Positions 36,022 through 45,346 of a stretch of DNA of 64,000 bases are shown here, piece by piece; within the stretch, counting starts at the first letter, position 1, and each line of letters starts with the position of its first letter. Made by a program: the position numbers and the translations under genes. This stretch comes from Synechococcus sp. UW105 (lineage in GTDB: Bacteria; Cyanobacteriota; Cyanobacteriia; PCC-6307; Cyanobiaceae): contig NZ_UCNN01000008.1 in assembly GCF_900473935.1 (NCBI RefSeq), positions 168,427-232,426 of the forward strand, given 5' to 3'. The notes below the pieces were generated by a model. It was not told where the DNA came from, did not search any database, and saw only the letters and a list, made by a program, of their open reading frames with translations.

Positions 36022-36773
36022 GAGGAAGCGGAACCGGCGTCAGTTTGAGTGGAAAGTGCTTGCAAATGGCGGCCAGTTTCCTCTTTTAACCATTCCTGAA
36101 GCAGTTCCATGCTCATCTGCTCGGCCATGCGTTCATCGAAGCTGGCCGGTGCAAATCGTTCCAGCCGGGTGACGACCCACCAGCGGTCGATCCGGAACGG
36201 CTCCAGCAGCATGCCTGGCCGGGCGGCCCGCAGTTTTTCCGACAGTGTGGGATGGGCTTGGTTCAGGGGAACCGGTCCGATCACACCGTTGGTGTTGCGT
36301 TCCATTCCCTGGGAGTAGCGCCCCGCCAGGTCGCTGAAGTTGGCTTCCCCGTGAGCGATGCGGAGATAGAGCTCCTGGGCCTGGGATTGGCTGCTCAGCC
36401 GCAGCAGGCTATAGACGACGCGATCGAGACGAGCTTTTTGGGAGAGGAAACGGGCTTCTGCTTTGGCACCAAATTCCTCTTTTGCTAACTGAGCCATCCG
36501 AGCGGGTCGAAAAAGCTGCTCGTAAAAAGCCTCTTCACTCAGGCCGCTGGAGCTGATGAGTTCGTTCAGGGCTTCCGCAGAGGGGGCGTTCTGCTGGCGC
36601 AGAAAGTTATTGATGGCAGCCTTTTGAGTTTCCTCAGTGAGCGTCACCATGTTGGTGATATCACTCACCAGCATCCGTTCGATTAACGAATCCAGCAGTC
36701 CATGCTTGGTGAGTAGCTTTAGGGCCTCTGGACTGAGCACCGATCGCAGATCGGGCAGCATTGGTTCGAGCAC
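36018..36773 (-). CDS. Parvulin-like (PpiC/SurA-type) protein of the exporter operon
   Basis: The 251-residue product has an N-terminal helical region like the SurA-type N domain (LIERMLVSDITNM; FLRQQNAPSAEALNELI) and a C-terminal rotamase domain. The latter holds IAHGEANFSDLAGRYSQG and NTNGVIGPVPLNQAHPTLSEKL. No signal peptide is visible, so it probably stays in the cytoplasm. Parvulin-like proteins encoded beside type I exporters are a recurring feature in cyanobacteria and could keep the substrate export-ready. The gene overlaps the ABC gene by 4 bp (ATGA type), so they are translationally coupled. Confidence 0.85.
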   Translation of the reverse strand: MLEPMLPDLRSVLSPEALKLLTKHGLLDSLIERMLVSDITNMVTLTEETQKAAINNFLRQQNAPSAEALNELISSSGLSEEAFYEQLFRPARMAQLAKEEFGAKAEARFLSQKARLDRVVYSLLRLSSQSQAQELYLRIAHGEANFSDLAGRYSQGMERNTNGVIGPVPLNQAHPTLSEKLRAARPGMLLEPFRIDRWWVVTRLERFAPASFDERMAEQMSMELLQEWLKEETGRHLQALSTQTDAGSASS

Positions 36774-36829
36774 GCGAATTGGCCACTTGAATGCAAGCTA
36801 GGTCTGTTGGCAGGCCTAGGCAGTTTTGT

Positions 36830-37603
36830 TCAAAGCTTGTTGAAGGAAAGGGTCTTGCGCAGCAGCCAAGGCGTCAGATCGAGACCTTTTTGGACCGATG
36901 CTTCTGCATCCAGGCGATCGGTGTCCGCTTCGATCGTTTCGTCCTGACGGATTGGTTCAGAGTCCGTGCCTGATGGTGAGGTGCTGTCCAGCTTGGTCTT
37001 GTCGCTGCTCGGATCGACAATCTCTGGCTCTGGTGGCTGGGGTTTGGACGGCACGACGGTCCTGTCGGTCTGGGCCAGGATTGATTCACGCGTTGATGTC
37101 GTGCTGTTGAGCCAGGGTGTGGCCGATGCCACGGGTTGGAGCTGGGTGGGTGGGCTGAGGGAGCTTTGGAGGAAGGGATCTCGGATCAGCGCTTGGCCGA
37201 TGTTTTCATCGCTTCGGGTCTCCGAGCTGTTGTCGAGCGCATCGCCTGTTTTTGTCTCCGGCTCGTCTGGCGTCTGGCCCTGCTCCAGCTCAGCCAGGCC
37301 TTTGCAGCGATCCAGCCCTTGTTGAGCGAGATCGCGCAGGGTGTCAGGAGGATGGCTGTTCAGCACCAGCTGGTAGTGATCCAGTGCCTGTTTCGATTGA
37401 TCCAATCCATGGAAGTAGATGTGTCCCAGTAACAGGGCTACAAACGCGCGCCAGGCCAGACGGGCGTCCTGCTCCGCACCCGACCTTGTTCCTGTTTCGA
37501 GCTGGCGGAGAAGGCTGCTGGCGATGGTCTCTGCCTGTTGGAAATTGCCATCGCCATAGGCCTGTTCAGCGGCGAGATACTGCTGCTGAACATCCATGTC
37601 CAC
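36830..37603 (-). CDS. Hypothetical TPR-like protein with disordered C-terminus
   Basis: The 257-residue protein is not assigned to a named family. The first 110 residues are helical and TPR-like (YLAAEQAYGDGNFQQAETIA; LGHIYFHGLDQSKQALDHY). From about 115 on it is rich in Asp, Glu, Ser, Thr and Pro and probably disordered, ending in a short helix (GLDLTPWLLRKTLSFNKL). It starts 6 bp after tilS and ends 56 bp before the parvulin gene, so it may bridge tilS and the exporter operon. TPR proteins can act as adaptors; no role is proven. Confidence 0.6.
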   Translation of the reverse strand: MDMDVQQQYLAAEQAYGDGNFQQAETIASSLLRQLETGTRSGAEQDARLAWRAFVALLLGHIYFHGLDQSKQALDHYQLVLNSHPPDTLRDLAQQGLDRCKGLAELEQGQTPDEPETKTGDALDNSSETRSDENIGQALIRDPFLQSSLSPPTQLQPVASATPWLNSTTSTRESILAQTDRTVVPSKPQPPEPEIVDPSSDKTKLDSTSPSGTDSEPIRQDETIEADTDRLDAEASVQKGLDLTPWLLRKTLSFNKL

Positions 37604-37609
37604 AAGGCC

Positions 37610-38644
37610 TCAAGGCTTCTGCTCCAGTTGTAGTGCGTTCTTGTCCCACTGGATGCGCCAGCCGCAGCCGAGATCTCTACCTCCAGGTCCCTCCCCAGAG
37701 GCGGTGGCTGAGGTCAGATCGTCGAGTTGTCGGTGATTGAGGGGTGGTGCGCCTTGGTCCCTCAGCCATTGGGCTAACAGCATTCGGCGCAGGCCAGGGG
37801 CCAGAGCTGCGACGTGGCGTCGGTTCAGGCCTGGGCCTTGCTGCAGAGTTCTGAGGCTGAGCTGAAGTAAGGCGGATTGGCTGTCTTCCAGTTGGGAGAG
37901 TCGTTCGGAGAGATGAGCCATCCGTTGTTCACACCCAGGGTGCATGGCGTTGAGTACCGGCAGGACTTCCTGGCGGATGCGGTTCCGGCCGAACCTCAGA
38001 TCGTTGTTGCTTGGATCGTTCCAGATCGGCAACTTCAGTTCTGAGCAGATCGTGGCGGTTTCCTTGCGCGTGAAGCTCAGTAGGGGTCGCACGAGAAGCA
38101 GCGTGGGGTCGTTGGCGCTATCGAGAGTCCGTTCTCGCCGCAGGCTGCCCAGGCCAGCCAGGTCCGTACCGCGAGCCATCTGGAGCAGCAGGGTTTCGGC
38201 TTTGTCGGTAGCGGTGTGGGCGCAGATCACCCGGCGACAGGGCAGATCCGGATGGGCTTGGCTGATCTCTACGGCGGTGCGACCCAGCTGGTCATAGCGC
38301 CAGTCACGGGCCTTGGCCTCGCTACCGGCTTGCTCGGCATTGGCACGGCTGATGGCAAGGCGGAGGCCCTGGTCTTCGTACCAGCGCTGCAGTTCTGTGG
38401 CGATCGCACTGGATCCCTGATGCCAGCTGTGATCACCATGCCAGCCATGAAGCGTCCAGTTGTGGAGTCGGCGCAGGCCTAGTAGCAGGGCGGTCAGGGC
38501 CATCGAGTCTTGCCCACCAGACACCGCCAGCAGCAGCATCGCCCCCTGGGGCAGCAGCTTGGGCTGCTTGAGAAGCTCGCGGTGCAAACGATCGTGCCAG
38601 CCCGACCAGCAGCTGCTTAGGGCTGGATCAGCCTGGGGATCCAT
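37610..38644 (-). CDS. tilS: tRNA(Ile)-lysidine synthase
   Basis: TilS makes lysidine at C34 of tRNA-Ile(CAU) so that it reads AUA. The 344-residue protein has the PP-loop SGGQDSMAL at about residues 42-50 and the downstream HTATDKAETLLLQMARGTDL motif. DPSNNDLRFGRNRIRQEVLP is also family-typical, here shortened for reading. The length matches the short cyanobacterial form without the full C-terminal domain. It is divergent from the DUF561 gene with a 35-bp gap. Confidence 0.93.
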   Translation of the reverse strand: MDPQADPALSSCWSGWHDRLHRELLKQPKLLPQGAMLLLAVSGGQDSMALTALLLGLRRLHNWTLHGWHGDHSWHQGSSAIATELQRWYEDQGLRLAISRANAEQAGSEAKARDWRYDQLGRTAVEISQAHPDLPCRRVICAHTATDKAETLLLQMARGTDLAGLGSLRRERTLDSANDPTLLLVRPLLSFTRKETATICSELKLPIWNDPSNNDLRFGRNRIRQEVLPVLNAMHPGCEQRMAHLSERLSQLEDSQSALLQLSLRTLQQGPGLNRRHVAALAPGLRRMLLAQWLRDQGAPPLNHRQLDDLTSATASGEGPGGRDLGCGWRIQWDKNALQLEQKP

Positions 38645-38679
38645 GCGGTGGGAGAATCAACGTCTCTGACTCTGGCTTG

Positions 38680-39456
38680 ATGACCCGCCTCGCTCAGCTG
38701 CCTACCACCCTGCGTCAGCGCCTTGAGCAGCGCTCGGCTCTGAAGGTGATTGCTGGTCTGATGAACTTCGATCCCGCTTCCGTCGCCCGAGTTGCCCGTG
38801 CGGCAGGCCATGGTGGTGCTGATCTGATCGATGTGGCCTGTGATCCCGAGCTTGTCTCTTTGGCGGTCCATGAATCGGGCGGTGTGCCGGTCTGTGTGTC
38901 AGCTGTCGATCCCGAGCTCTTTCCCGCCGCTGTCGCCGCTGGTGCCGTGATGGTTGAGATCGGCAACTTCGATGCTTTTTATCCCCAGGGCCGCCTCTTT
39001 TCAGCCGACGAAGTTCTGGAGCTCACACGCCAGACCCGTGCCCTCCTGCCCGGGGTGGTGATGAGTGTCACTGTGCCCCATGTGTTGCCCATGGACGAGC
39101 AGCAGCAATTGGCGCTGGATCTGGTGGCAGCTGGTGCTGATCTGATTCAGACCGAAGGCGGCACCAGCGCTAAACCTTTCAGTGCCGGCACGCTTGGACT
39201 GATTGAAAAGGCTGCGCCCACATTGGCGGCGACTCACAGCATCAACGCTGCACTGCAGCAGGCCGGTGTGTCCGTGCCTGTTCTTTGCGCCTCTGGGCTT
39301 TCGTCCGTCACCCTGCCGATGGCGATTGCCGCTGGGGCTGCCGGTGTGGGTGTCGGTTCTGCGGTGAATCGTCTCAGTGATGAGCTGGCCATGGTGGCTG
39401 TGGTGCGCAGTCTTCGCGAGGCCTTGGGCACCAGCGCCTCTTTGCTGCGGTTGTGA
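38680..39456 (+). CDS. DUF561 family TIM-barrel protein
   Basis: The start is ATG 38680 (MTRLAQLPTTLRQRLEQR), giving 258 residues; a TTG three bases upstream is less likely. The segments NFDPASVARVARAAGHGGA, LIDVACDPELV and DLIQTEGGTSAKPF match the conserved DUF561 family of cyanobacteria and plastids (Ycf23-like). A phosphate-binding-type end (GLSSVTLPMAIAAGAAGVGVGSAV) suggests a TIM barrel related to the thiamine or phosphoribosyl-anthranilate isomerase type. No activity is known. A clear hairpin terminator follows at 39492. Confidence 0.85.
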   Translation: MTRLAQLPTTLRQRLEQRSALKVIAGLMNFDPASVARVARAAGHGGADLIDVACDPELVSLAVHESGGVPVCVSAVDPELFPAAVAAGAVMVEIGNFDAFYPQGRLFSADEVLELTRQTRALLPGVVMSVTVPHVLPMDEQQQLALDLVAAGADLIQTEGGTSAKPFSAGTLGLIEKAAPTLAATHSINAALQQAGVSVPVLCASGLSSVTLPMAIAAGAAGVGVGSAVNRLSDELAMVAVVRSLREALGTSASLLRL

Positions 39457-39491
39457 TCGTTTGGTTGTTGTTCTCCTGATCCAGACCAAGG

Positions 39492-39517
39492 GGCGTGATT
39501 GCATCACGCCTTTTTTT
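39492..39517 (+). terminator. Rho-independent terminator after DUF561 gene
   Basis: An 8-bp stem GGCGTGAT/ATCACGCC with a TGC loop is followed by seven T residues. It ends the DUF561 transcript and lies inside the open frame upstream of uvrB, which is evidence that uvrB starts further downstream at 39601. Confidence 0.9.
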
Positions 39518-39600
39518 GTGGCTGCACGCCAACTGCCGCATGCGCCCCAACGGCCTGGGCTGGCGCCATAAACTGGATCCTCGGCCGCGCTGGCAGTGAC

Positions 39601-41640
39601 GTGAATCCCCAGTACGACCTCACCGCCCCATACACCCCCCAAGGGGATCAGCCCAAAGCAATCGCCCAGTTAGTGGAGGGGGTGAATAGCGGTCAGCGCT
39701 ACCAGACGCTGCTGGGAGCGACAGGCACCGGCAAGACGTTCACGATGGCGAACGTGATCGCTAAGACCGGCCGGCCGGCATTGGTGCTGGCCCATAACAA
39801 GACCTTGGCGGCTCAGCTCTGCAATGAGTTGAGGGAGTTTTTCCCTCAAAACGCAGTCGAATATTTCATCTCCTATTACGACTACTACCAACCGGAGGCT
39901 TACGTTCCGGTCAGCGATACCTACATCGCCAAGACAGCGTCGATCAACGAAGAGATCGACATGTTGCGCCACTCCGCGACCCGTTCCCTCTTTGAGCGCA
40001 ACGATGTGATTGTTGTTGCGTCGATCAGTTGCATTTACGGTCTCGGGATTCCAAGCGAATACCTCAAGGCTTCTGTCAAGTTCCAGGTGGGAGAGAGCCT
40101 TGATCTGAGGGGATCGCTGCGAGAGCTGGTGAACAACCAGTACAGCCGCAACGACACCGACATCACTCGGGGTCGTTTCCGGGTGCGTGGAGATGTGCTC
40201 GAAATTGGCCCTGCGTACGAAGACCGGTTGGTGCGCATCGAGCTCTTTGGGGATGAAGTGGAGGCGATCCGTTATGTGGATCCCACGACGGGTGAGATCC
40301 TCCAGAGCTTGGAGACGATCAATATCTACCCGGCCAAACACTTTGTGACGCCTAAGGAGCGTTTGAATCTGGCGATTAAGGACATCCGCACCGAGCTCAG
40401 GGAACGGCTCGACCTCCTCAACGCCGAAGGCAAGCTCCTCGAGGCCCAGCGGCTAGAGCAGCGCACCACCTATGACCTGGAGATGTTGGATCAGGTGGGC
40501 TACTGCAATGGAGTGGAGAACTACGCCCGTCATCTGGCCGGTCGGGAGCCCGGTTCGCCACCGGAATGCCTCATCGATTATTTCCCTGATGACTGGCTGC
40601 TGATCGTGGATGAGAGTCATGTCACCTGCTCTCAGTTGCAAGCGATGTACAACGGCGACCAGGCCCGTAAGAAGGTGCTGATCGACCATGGCTTCCGCCT
40701 CCCCAGTGCTGCTGATAATCGCCCTCTCAAGGCTGAGGAGTTCTGGACCAAGGCCCGCCAGACGGTGTTCGTGAGTGCCACGCCAGGCAAGTGGGAGATG
40801 AACGAAAGCGAGGGGCAGGTAGCCGAGCAGGTGATCCGTCCTACCGGCGTGCTCGACCCGGTGGTGGAAGTGCGCCCCACCACCGGTCAGGTGGATGATC
40901 TGCTTGGGGAGATCCGCACGCGTGCCAAGAAGCAGCAGCGGGTTTTGGTGACCACGCTGACCAAACGCATGGCCGAGGATCTCACCGATTACATGGCGGA
41001 GAACGGCGTCAGAGTGCGCTATCTGCATTCGGAGATCCACTCGATTGAACGAATCGAGATCATTCAGGACTTACGGCTCGGTGAATACGACGTACTGGTT
41101 GGGGTCAACCTGCTGCGGGAGGGACTGGATCTGCCGGAGGTGTCGCTCGTGGCAATCCTTGATGCCGACAAGGAGGGCTTTCTGCGCGCCGAGCGCTCGT
41201 TGATTCAGACCATCGGTCGGGCGGCACGCCATGTTGAGGGGATGGCCTTGCTGTATGCCGAAAACATGACGGACTCCATGGCCAAGGCGATTGAGGAGAC
41301 CGAGCGGCGACGCTGTATCCAGCAGGCCTACAACGAAAAGCACGGCATCGTGCCCAGGGCCGCTGGTAAAAAAGCCAGCAATTCGATTCTCTCTTTTCTG
41401 GAGTTGTCTCGGAAACTCAAGTCTGATGGGCCTGACGCCGATCTCGTCAAGGTGGCTGGTAAGGCTGTGAAGGCGATTGAGGATGATGTCGATGGCATGG
41501 CCCTTGATGCCCTGCCGGAACTGATCGATCAGCTTGAGCTGCGCATGAAAGACGCTGCCAAGAAGCTGGATTTTGAAGAGGCCGCCAATCTGCGGGATCG
41601 CATTAAGCAGTTGCGCCAGAAACTGGTGGGTAAGGCTTGA
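39601..41640 (+). CDS. uvrB: Excinuclease ABC subunit B
   Basis: UvrB is the helicase-like damage-verification subunit of nucleotide excision repair. The start is GTG 39601 ([18 protein letters not shown]), giving 679 residues; the open frame from 39499 crosses a terminator hairpin and is not family-like. Walker A GATGTGKT is at about 39-46, the beta-hairpin [12 protein letters not shown] at about 90-101, and [11 protein letters not shown] and the QTIGRAARH motif mark helicase domain 3. The C-terminal UVR domain ([19 protein letters not shown]) is complete. It is 10 bp upstream of a methyltransferase gene. Confidence 0.97.
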   Translation: MNPQYDLTAPYTPQGDQPKAIAQLVEGVNSGQRYQTLLGATGTGKTFTMANVIAKTGRPALVLAHNKTLAAQLCNELREFFPQNAVEYFISYYDYYQPEAYVPVSDTYIAKTASINEEIDMLRHSATRSLFERNDVIVVASISCIYGLGIPSEYLKASVKFQVGESLDLRGSLRELVNNQYSRNDTDITRGRFRVRGDVLEIGPAYEDRLVRIELFGDEVEAIRYVDPTTGEILQSLETINIYPAKHFVTPKERLNLAIKDIRTELRERLDLLNAEGKLLEAQRLEQRTTYDLEMLDQVGYCNGVENYARHLAGREPGSPPECLIDYFPDDWLLIVDESHVTCSQLQAMYNGDQARKKVLIDHGFRLPSAADNRPLKAEEFWTKARQTVFVSATPGKWEMNESEGQVAEQVIRPTGVLDPVVEVRPTTGQVDDLLGEIRTRAKKQQRVLVTTLTKRMAEDLTDYMAENGVRVRYLHSEIHSIERIEIIQDLRLGEYDVLVGVNLLREGLDLPEVSLVAILDADKEGFLRAERSLIQTIGRAARHVEGMALLYAENMTDSMAKAIEETERRRCIQQAYNEKHGIVPRAAGKKASNSILSFLELSRKLKSDGPDADLVKVAGKAVKAIEDDVDGMALDALPELIDQLELRMKDAAKKLDFEEAANLRDRIKQLRQKLVGKA

Positions 41641-41650
41641 GCCGATTCTT

Positions 41651-42490
41651 TTGAACTCGTCGTTCGGTGCTGCGGTCTCCACCTATGACGCTGCGGCAAC
41701 ACCTCAGCGGTTGGCAGCCGATCGGCTGGTAGAGGAAGCATGGCGGTTGCTCGCGTCTGACAGCAGCGCTGGCCCTGTCAAGGCGCCTGATTGTCTGCTC
41801 GATCTTGGATGCGGCACTGGTCTGGCCACGCGTGCCTGGCTGGATCTGTTGCAGGACCAAGGGCAGCTGCCACCTCGTCAGCTGCTGCTATTGGATCAGG
41901 CTCCCGAAATGGTGGCTCACGCCATGGCTCTGCTCTCAGAGCGTCATGGAGCGGTGCAGGGGCTGTCCGTTGATGCCTTCAGCTCCGATCTGGTGCGTGT
42001 TCTCGCCGAGACGCCTGTTGCCGATGGCATGCGTCTGATCCTGTCCAGCTATGCGCTCCAGTGGAGTGAGGCCCCGCTGACGGTGTTGCGTGAGGTGTGG
42101 GCGAGGCTGCTCCAACCTGGTGATTGGTTGGCCCTCGTGGTGCCAGATGCCCGCAGCTTGGCCTTGCTCAGGAGGGCTCTGTCAGCGGCGTCCTTACCCA
42201 ATCATTTAATCGAGCTGCCCGCAGAACAGGATTTGATTGGGCCAGCGGCGCAACGCTGCCTCGATTCCAGGTTCATTTGGGTTGGTTGTGGATCGTTTGC
42301 CAACGCGGTCGCGGTGGATTCGGCCCTGGCCTACTTGCGCCACTTCGCACTGATCGGCGCCCGTCCACCAAGCTCTCGGTATTCGCGCTCCCAATTGGTT
42401 CGTCTGCGGCGTGTCTTGGATCAGCAATTACGCGAAGGGCCAGCGGTGCTGGATTACCACTCCACCTGGATGGTGTTGCGCCGGCGTTGA
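41651..42490 (+). CDS. SAM-dependent methyltransferase, BioC-like
   Basis: The best start is TTG 41651, giving 279 residues beginning NSSFGAAVSTYDAAATPQR, which resembles the BioC N-terminus. The class I methyltransferase motif I is LLDLGCGTGLATRAWLD, and motif II is LLLLDQAPEMVAHAMA. BioC methylates malonyl-ACP for pimelate synthesis in biotin formation. Weak similarity to other methyltransferases means the assignment is provisional, and no other bio gene is in the window. It follows uvrB by 10 bp and is convergent with lysC (18 bp between ends). Confidence 0.6.
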   Translation: MNSSFGAAVSTYDAAATPQRLAADRLVEEAWRLLASDSSAGPVKAPDCLLDLGCGTGLATRAWLDLLQDQGQLPPRQLLLLDQAPEMVAHAMALLSERHGAVQGLSVDAFSSDLVRVLAETPVADGMRLILSSYALQWSEAPLTVLREVWARLLQPGDWLALVVPDARSLALLRRALSAASLPNHLIELPAEQDLIGPAAQRCLDSRFIWVGCGSFANAVAVDSALAYLRHFALIGARPPSSRYSRSQLVRLRRVLDQQLREGPAVLDYHSTWMVLRRR

Positions 42491-42508
42491 AGCCGGCAGC
42501 TTTGGGGC

Positions 42509-44311
42509 TTAGCCCTCTAGAGGTGATTCGCTGCCCTGGGCCTGATGCACTTCGTTGCCGCCGAGTCCGAAGCCGGCATGGACCGCTTGAACGGCAGCGA
42601 TGCCATCGGCTTCTGCCACCACGCAACTGGTACGGATTTCGCTGGTGGCGATCAGTTCGATATTGAGGCCGGCATCGGCCAGATAGCGGAACATCCGGCC
42701 AGCTGTCCCGGCGGTGGCAGGCATGCCTGCTCCAACGGCACTAACGCGGGCGATGGCGGGGCCATCCTCAAGCTGGGCACCAGGCCACTGGGCAAGCAAA
42801 GGTGCGAGCGCCTGATCGGCGCGCGAGCGCTCGTCCCGCTTGAGGGTGAAGGTGATGTCGCGGCTGCCGTCGGCATGTTGCCGTTCCGACTGCACGATCG
42901 CGTCCAGACTGATGCTCGCATCAGCGAGGGCGGAGCAGAGGGCTGCTGCAGTGCCCGGCTTGTCGGGCACATGGCGCACACTCACCTGGGCCTGATCGCG
43001 ATCGAGGGCAACGCCGCGTACTTCGGGCTCGCCTTCTCCGGACGTTGGTGGATTGAGGTGAACCTGGTGTTCATCGAGTTCAAAGGCGTCGGAGACGGCT
43101 CGTAGTGCTTTGCCGCCGAATTCCGCATCGATGACGCAGCTCAGCTTCACTTCGCTGGTGGCGATCAGGCGCAGATTGATACCGGCCCTGGAGAGAGTGT
43201 CGAAGAGACCGGCGGCAATGCCTGGGCGGCCCATGATCCCGGCGCCATTAATACTCAGCTTGCTCATGCCGCCTTGTGCGACAAGCTGCCCCCCATCACG
43301 ATCCAGAAGGCCTGCGCAAATCGCCCGCGCTGTGGGCAGATCTGCATCGGCAACGGTGAAGGTGATGTCGTTGCTGCTGCCTTCGTGGGTGGCCTGAATG
43401 ATCAGGTCCACATTCACGCCTCCGGCGGAGAGGGCTTCGAAGAGCTTGGCAGCCACGCCCGGTTGATCTGGCACATGGGAAAGGGCCAGCACGGCCTGGT
43501 CTTCCACCAGGTCAGCGCCATCAACCGGCCGGCCCAGTTCGAGTCCGTCGCGGCCGATCGGTCGGCCGCTGCGACTGGTGAGGGTGGTGCCGGGTTCATT
43601 GCTCCAACTGGAGCGCACCACGAGGGTGACGCCGTAATTGCGTGCGATCTCCACAGCCCTGGGATGGAGCACCGCGGCGCCGAGACTGGCGAGTTCGAGC
43701 ATCTCGTCGCAGCTCACCTGAGGCATCAGTTGGGCATCTTTCACCTTGCGCGGGTCGGTGGTGAGCACCCCGGGGACATCGGTGTAAATCTCACAAGCAT
43801 CCGCACCGAGTGCTGCCGCCAGGGCTACGGCAGAGGTGTCGGAGCCGCCTCTGCCCAGCGTGGTGATCTCCGCGGTTCCGCCGCTGCTCTGGCTAGTGCC
43901 TTGGAACCCTGCCACGACGACCACCTGACCCTCATCGAGACGACTGCGCAGCCGGTTGGTCCGCACTTCGAGGATGCGCGCTCGTCCGTGGGCCGATTCC
44001 GTCACGATTCCCACTTGGGGCCCTGTCATTGACACCGCTGGGATGCCAAGGGCATTGAGGGCCATCGACAGCAGGGCGATCGACACCTGCTCCCCGGTGG
44101 CCAGCAGCATGTCCATCTCTCGCTGGGGTGGGTCACTGCTAATCGCCCGTGCCTTGCTGGTGAGCTCGTCAGTGGTGTGGCCCATGGCCGACACCACGAT
44201 CACCAGATCGTTGCCCTCCTCTTTGCTGGCGGCAATGCGCTGGGCTACCGCCTTGATGCGCTCCACATCAGCGACGGAGGTGCCACCGAATTTCTGCACC
44301 AGCAGCGCCAT
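42509..44311 (-). CDS. lysC: Aspartate kinase
   Basis: Aspartate kinase phosphorylates aspartate, the first step to lysine, threonine and methionine. The 600-residue monofunctional form has KFGGTSVAD at residues 7-15, then TLGRGGSDTSAVALAAAL, and YTDVPGVLTTDPR. The C-terminal half carries four ACT-type regulatory repeats (for example VPDQPGVAAKLFEALS and VPDKPGTAAALCSALA). That double-ACT-pair layout is usual in cyanobacteria and suggests feedback by lysine and/or threonine. It follows holA by 30 bp on the same strand. Confidence 0.96.
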   Translation of the reverse strand: MALLVQKFGGTSVADVERIKAVAQRIAASKEEGNDLVIVVSAMGHTTDELTSKARAISSDPPQREMDMLLATGEQVSIALLSMALNALGIPAVSMTGPQVGIVTESAHGRARILEVRTNRLRSRLDEGQVVVVAGFQGTSQSSGGTAEITTLGRGGSDTSAVALAAALGADACEIYTDVPGVLTTDPRKVKDAQLMPQVSCDEMLELASLGAAVLHPRAVEIARNYGVTLVVRSSWSNEPGTTLTSRSGRPIGRDGLELGRPVDGADLVEDQAVLALSHVPDQPGVAAKLFEALSAGGVNVDLIIQATHEGSSNDITFTVADADLPTARAICAGLLDRDGGQLVAQGGMSKLSINGAGIMGRPGIAAGLFDTLSRAGINLRLIATSEVKLSCVIDAEFGGKALRAVSDAFELDEHQVHLNPPTSGEGEPEVRGVALDRDQAQVSVRHVPDKPGTAAALCSALADASISLDAIVQSERQHADGSRDITFTLKRDERSRADQALAPLLAQWPGAQLEDGPAIARVSAVGAGMPATAGTAGRMFRYLADAGLNIELIATSEIRTSCVVAEADGIAAVQAVHAGFGLGGNEVHQAQGSESPLEG

Positions 44312-44341
44312 GCCAGCCGTCTCATACCGCTGGTGATTGTC

Positions 44342-45346
44342 TCACTGGGCTCCCCCACCGGCTGCGGCTCCCAAGAGCCCATCCCGGAAGGCAGCAGCCG
44401 GCTGGGCTCCGCGTTTCAGTGATGCTTCCACTTCCAGCAGCCGACCGAGCAGGTTGAGGCAGCGGTTTGGCGGGCGACCTTGCAACTGCTTGCGCATTAC
44501 ATAAATGCGTTTGGGGTTGCCGATTCCCGCCGCTTTGGCGATCACGGCGACATCCCGTTCGCCTTGTTGTTCCATCAGGCTCACCCAAAGCCATCCCCGG
44601 ATCTGGCCGGTGAGGGTTGCCACGATGCGCAGGGCTGGTTCACCGGCATCGATCAATGCATCCAGGCGACAGATGGCTTCGCCCACCTGGCCTTCCAGCA
44701 AGGCATCGCCCACCTGCAAAGCATTGGCGGCTTGGCCATCAATCAATGCAGCCACAGCATCGGCAGTGATCGTGGTGCTGCCGGTGCTGCTGGCATGAAG
44801 GGCAAGTTTCTGCAGTTCCGCACTCAGCCGCGCACTGTCATTGCCAATGGCATCGATCAGAGCATCCACTGCCGTGGGCTCCAGGTCGAGTGCGAGCTCG
44901 CTCGCGGTGCGTTCCACCAGTTGGCGCTGGCCAGCTCCATCCCAGACGGCCGGGAGTTGAAATCGCTCTTCATTGGCGAGCTTGGCTTTGATCCGTTTCT
45001 GAAGGGTCTTGGTGGTGCGCAAACGGCCATCGGGCTTGGCCGGGTTGCACAGCACCAGATGGCTTGTGTCGGGGATTAACTCAAGGGCAGCGTCGAAGCG
45101 GTCGGCCAGTTCGCTTGGACAGGCATTGCAGAAGGGAGACCGTTGTAAAAGCACCAGCCGGTCGCCGCTGCCAAACGGCGGGGTTCGGGCCTCCTCCAGA
45201 GCCTGCAGGGCTTGGCCGCTGTCGCCACCATCGAGGCGACTGAGATTGATGCTGCTCCAGGTTGGGTCCACCACGCTGTCGATCAGCTTTGTCACTGCTC
45301 TTTCAAGGGCTGCGCTGTCGTCGCCCCAGAACAGGTGCACGGGCAT
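44342..45346 (-). CDS. holA: DNA polymerase III subunit delta
   Basis: HolA is the clamp-opening subunit of the clamp loader; with DnaX it is the second clamp-loader gene in this window. The 334-residue product opens MPVHLFWGDDSAALERAV, with FWGDD typical of HolA (the nucleotide-free version of the P-loop). The ALDLEPTAVDALIDAIGNDSARLSAELQKL region is the family core, cut here for length. The IGNPKRIYVMRKQLQGR segment near the C-terminus is also conserved. The ATG at 45346 shares the CATG with the divergent cbiC start. Confidence 0.92.
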   Translation of the reverse strand: MPVHLFWGDDSAALERAVTKLIDSVVDPTWSSINLSRLDGGDSGQALQALEEARTPPFGSGDRLVLLQRSPFCNACPSELADRFDAALELIPDTSHLVLCNPAKPDGRLRTTKTLQKRIKAKLANEERFQLPAVWDGAGQRQLVERTASELALDLEPTAVDALIDAIGNDSARLSAELQKLALHASSTGSTTITADAVAALIDGQAANALQVGDALLEGQVGEAICRLDALIDAGEPALRIVATLTGQIRGWLWVSLMEQQGERDVAVIAKAAGIGNPKRIYVMRKQLQGRPPNRCLNLLGRLLEVEASLKRGAQPAAAFRDGLLGAAAGGGAQ

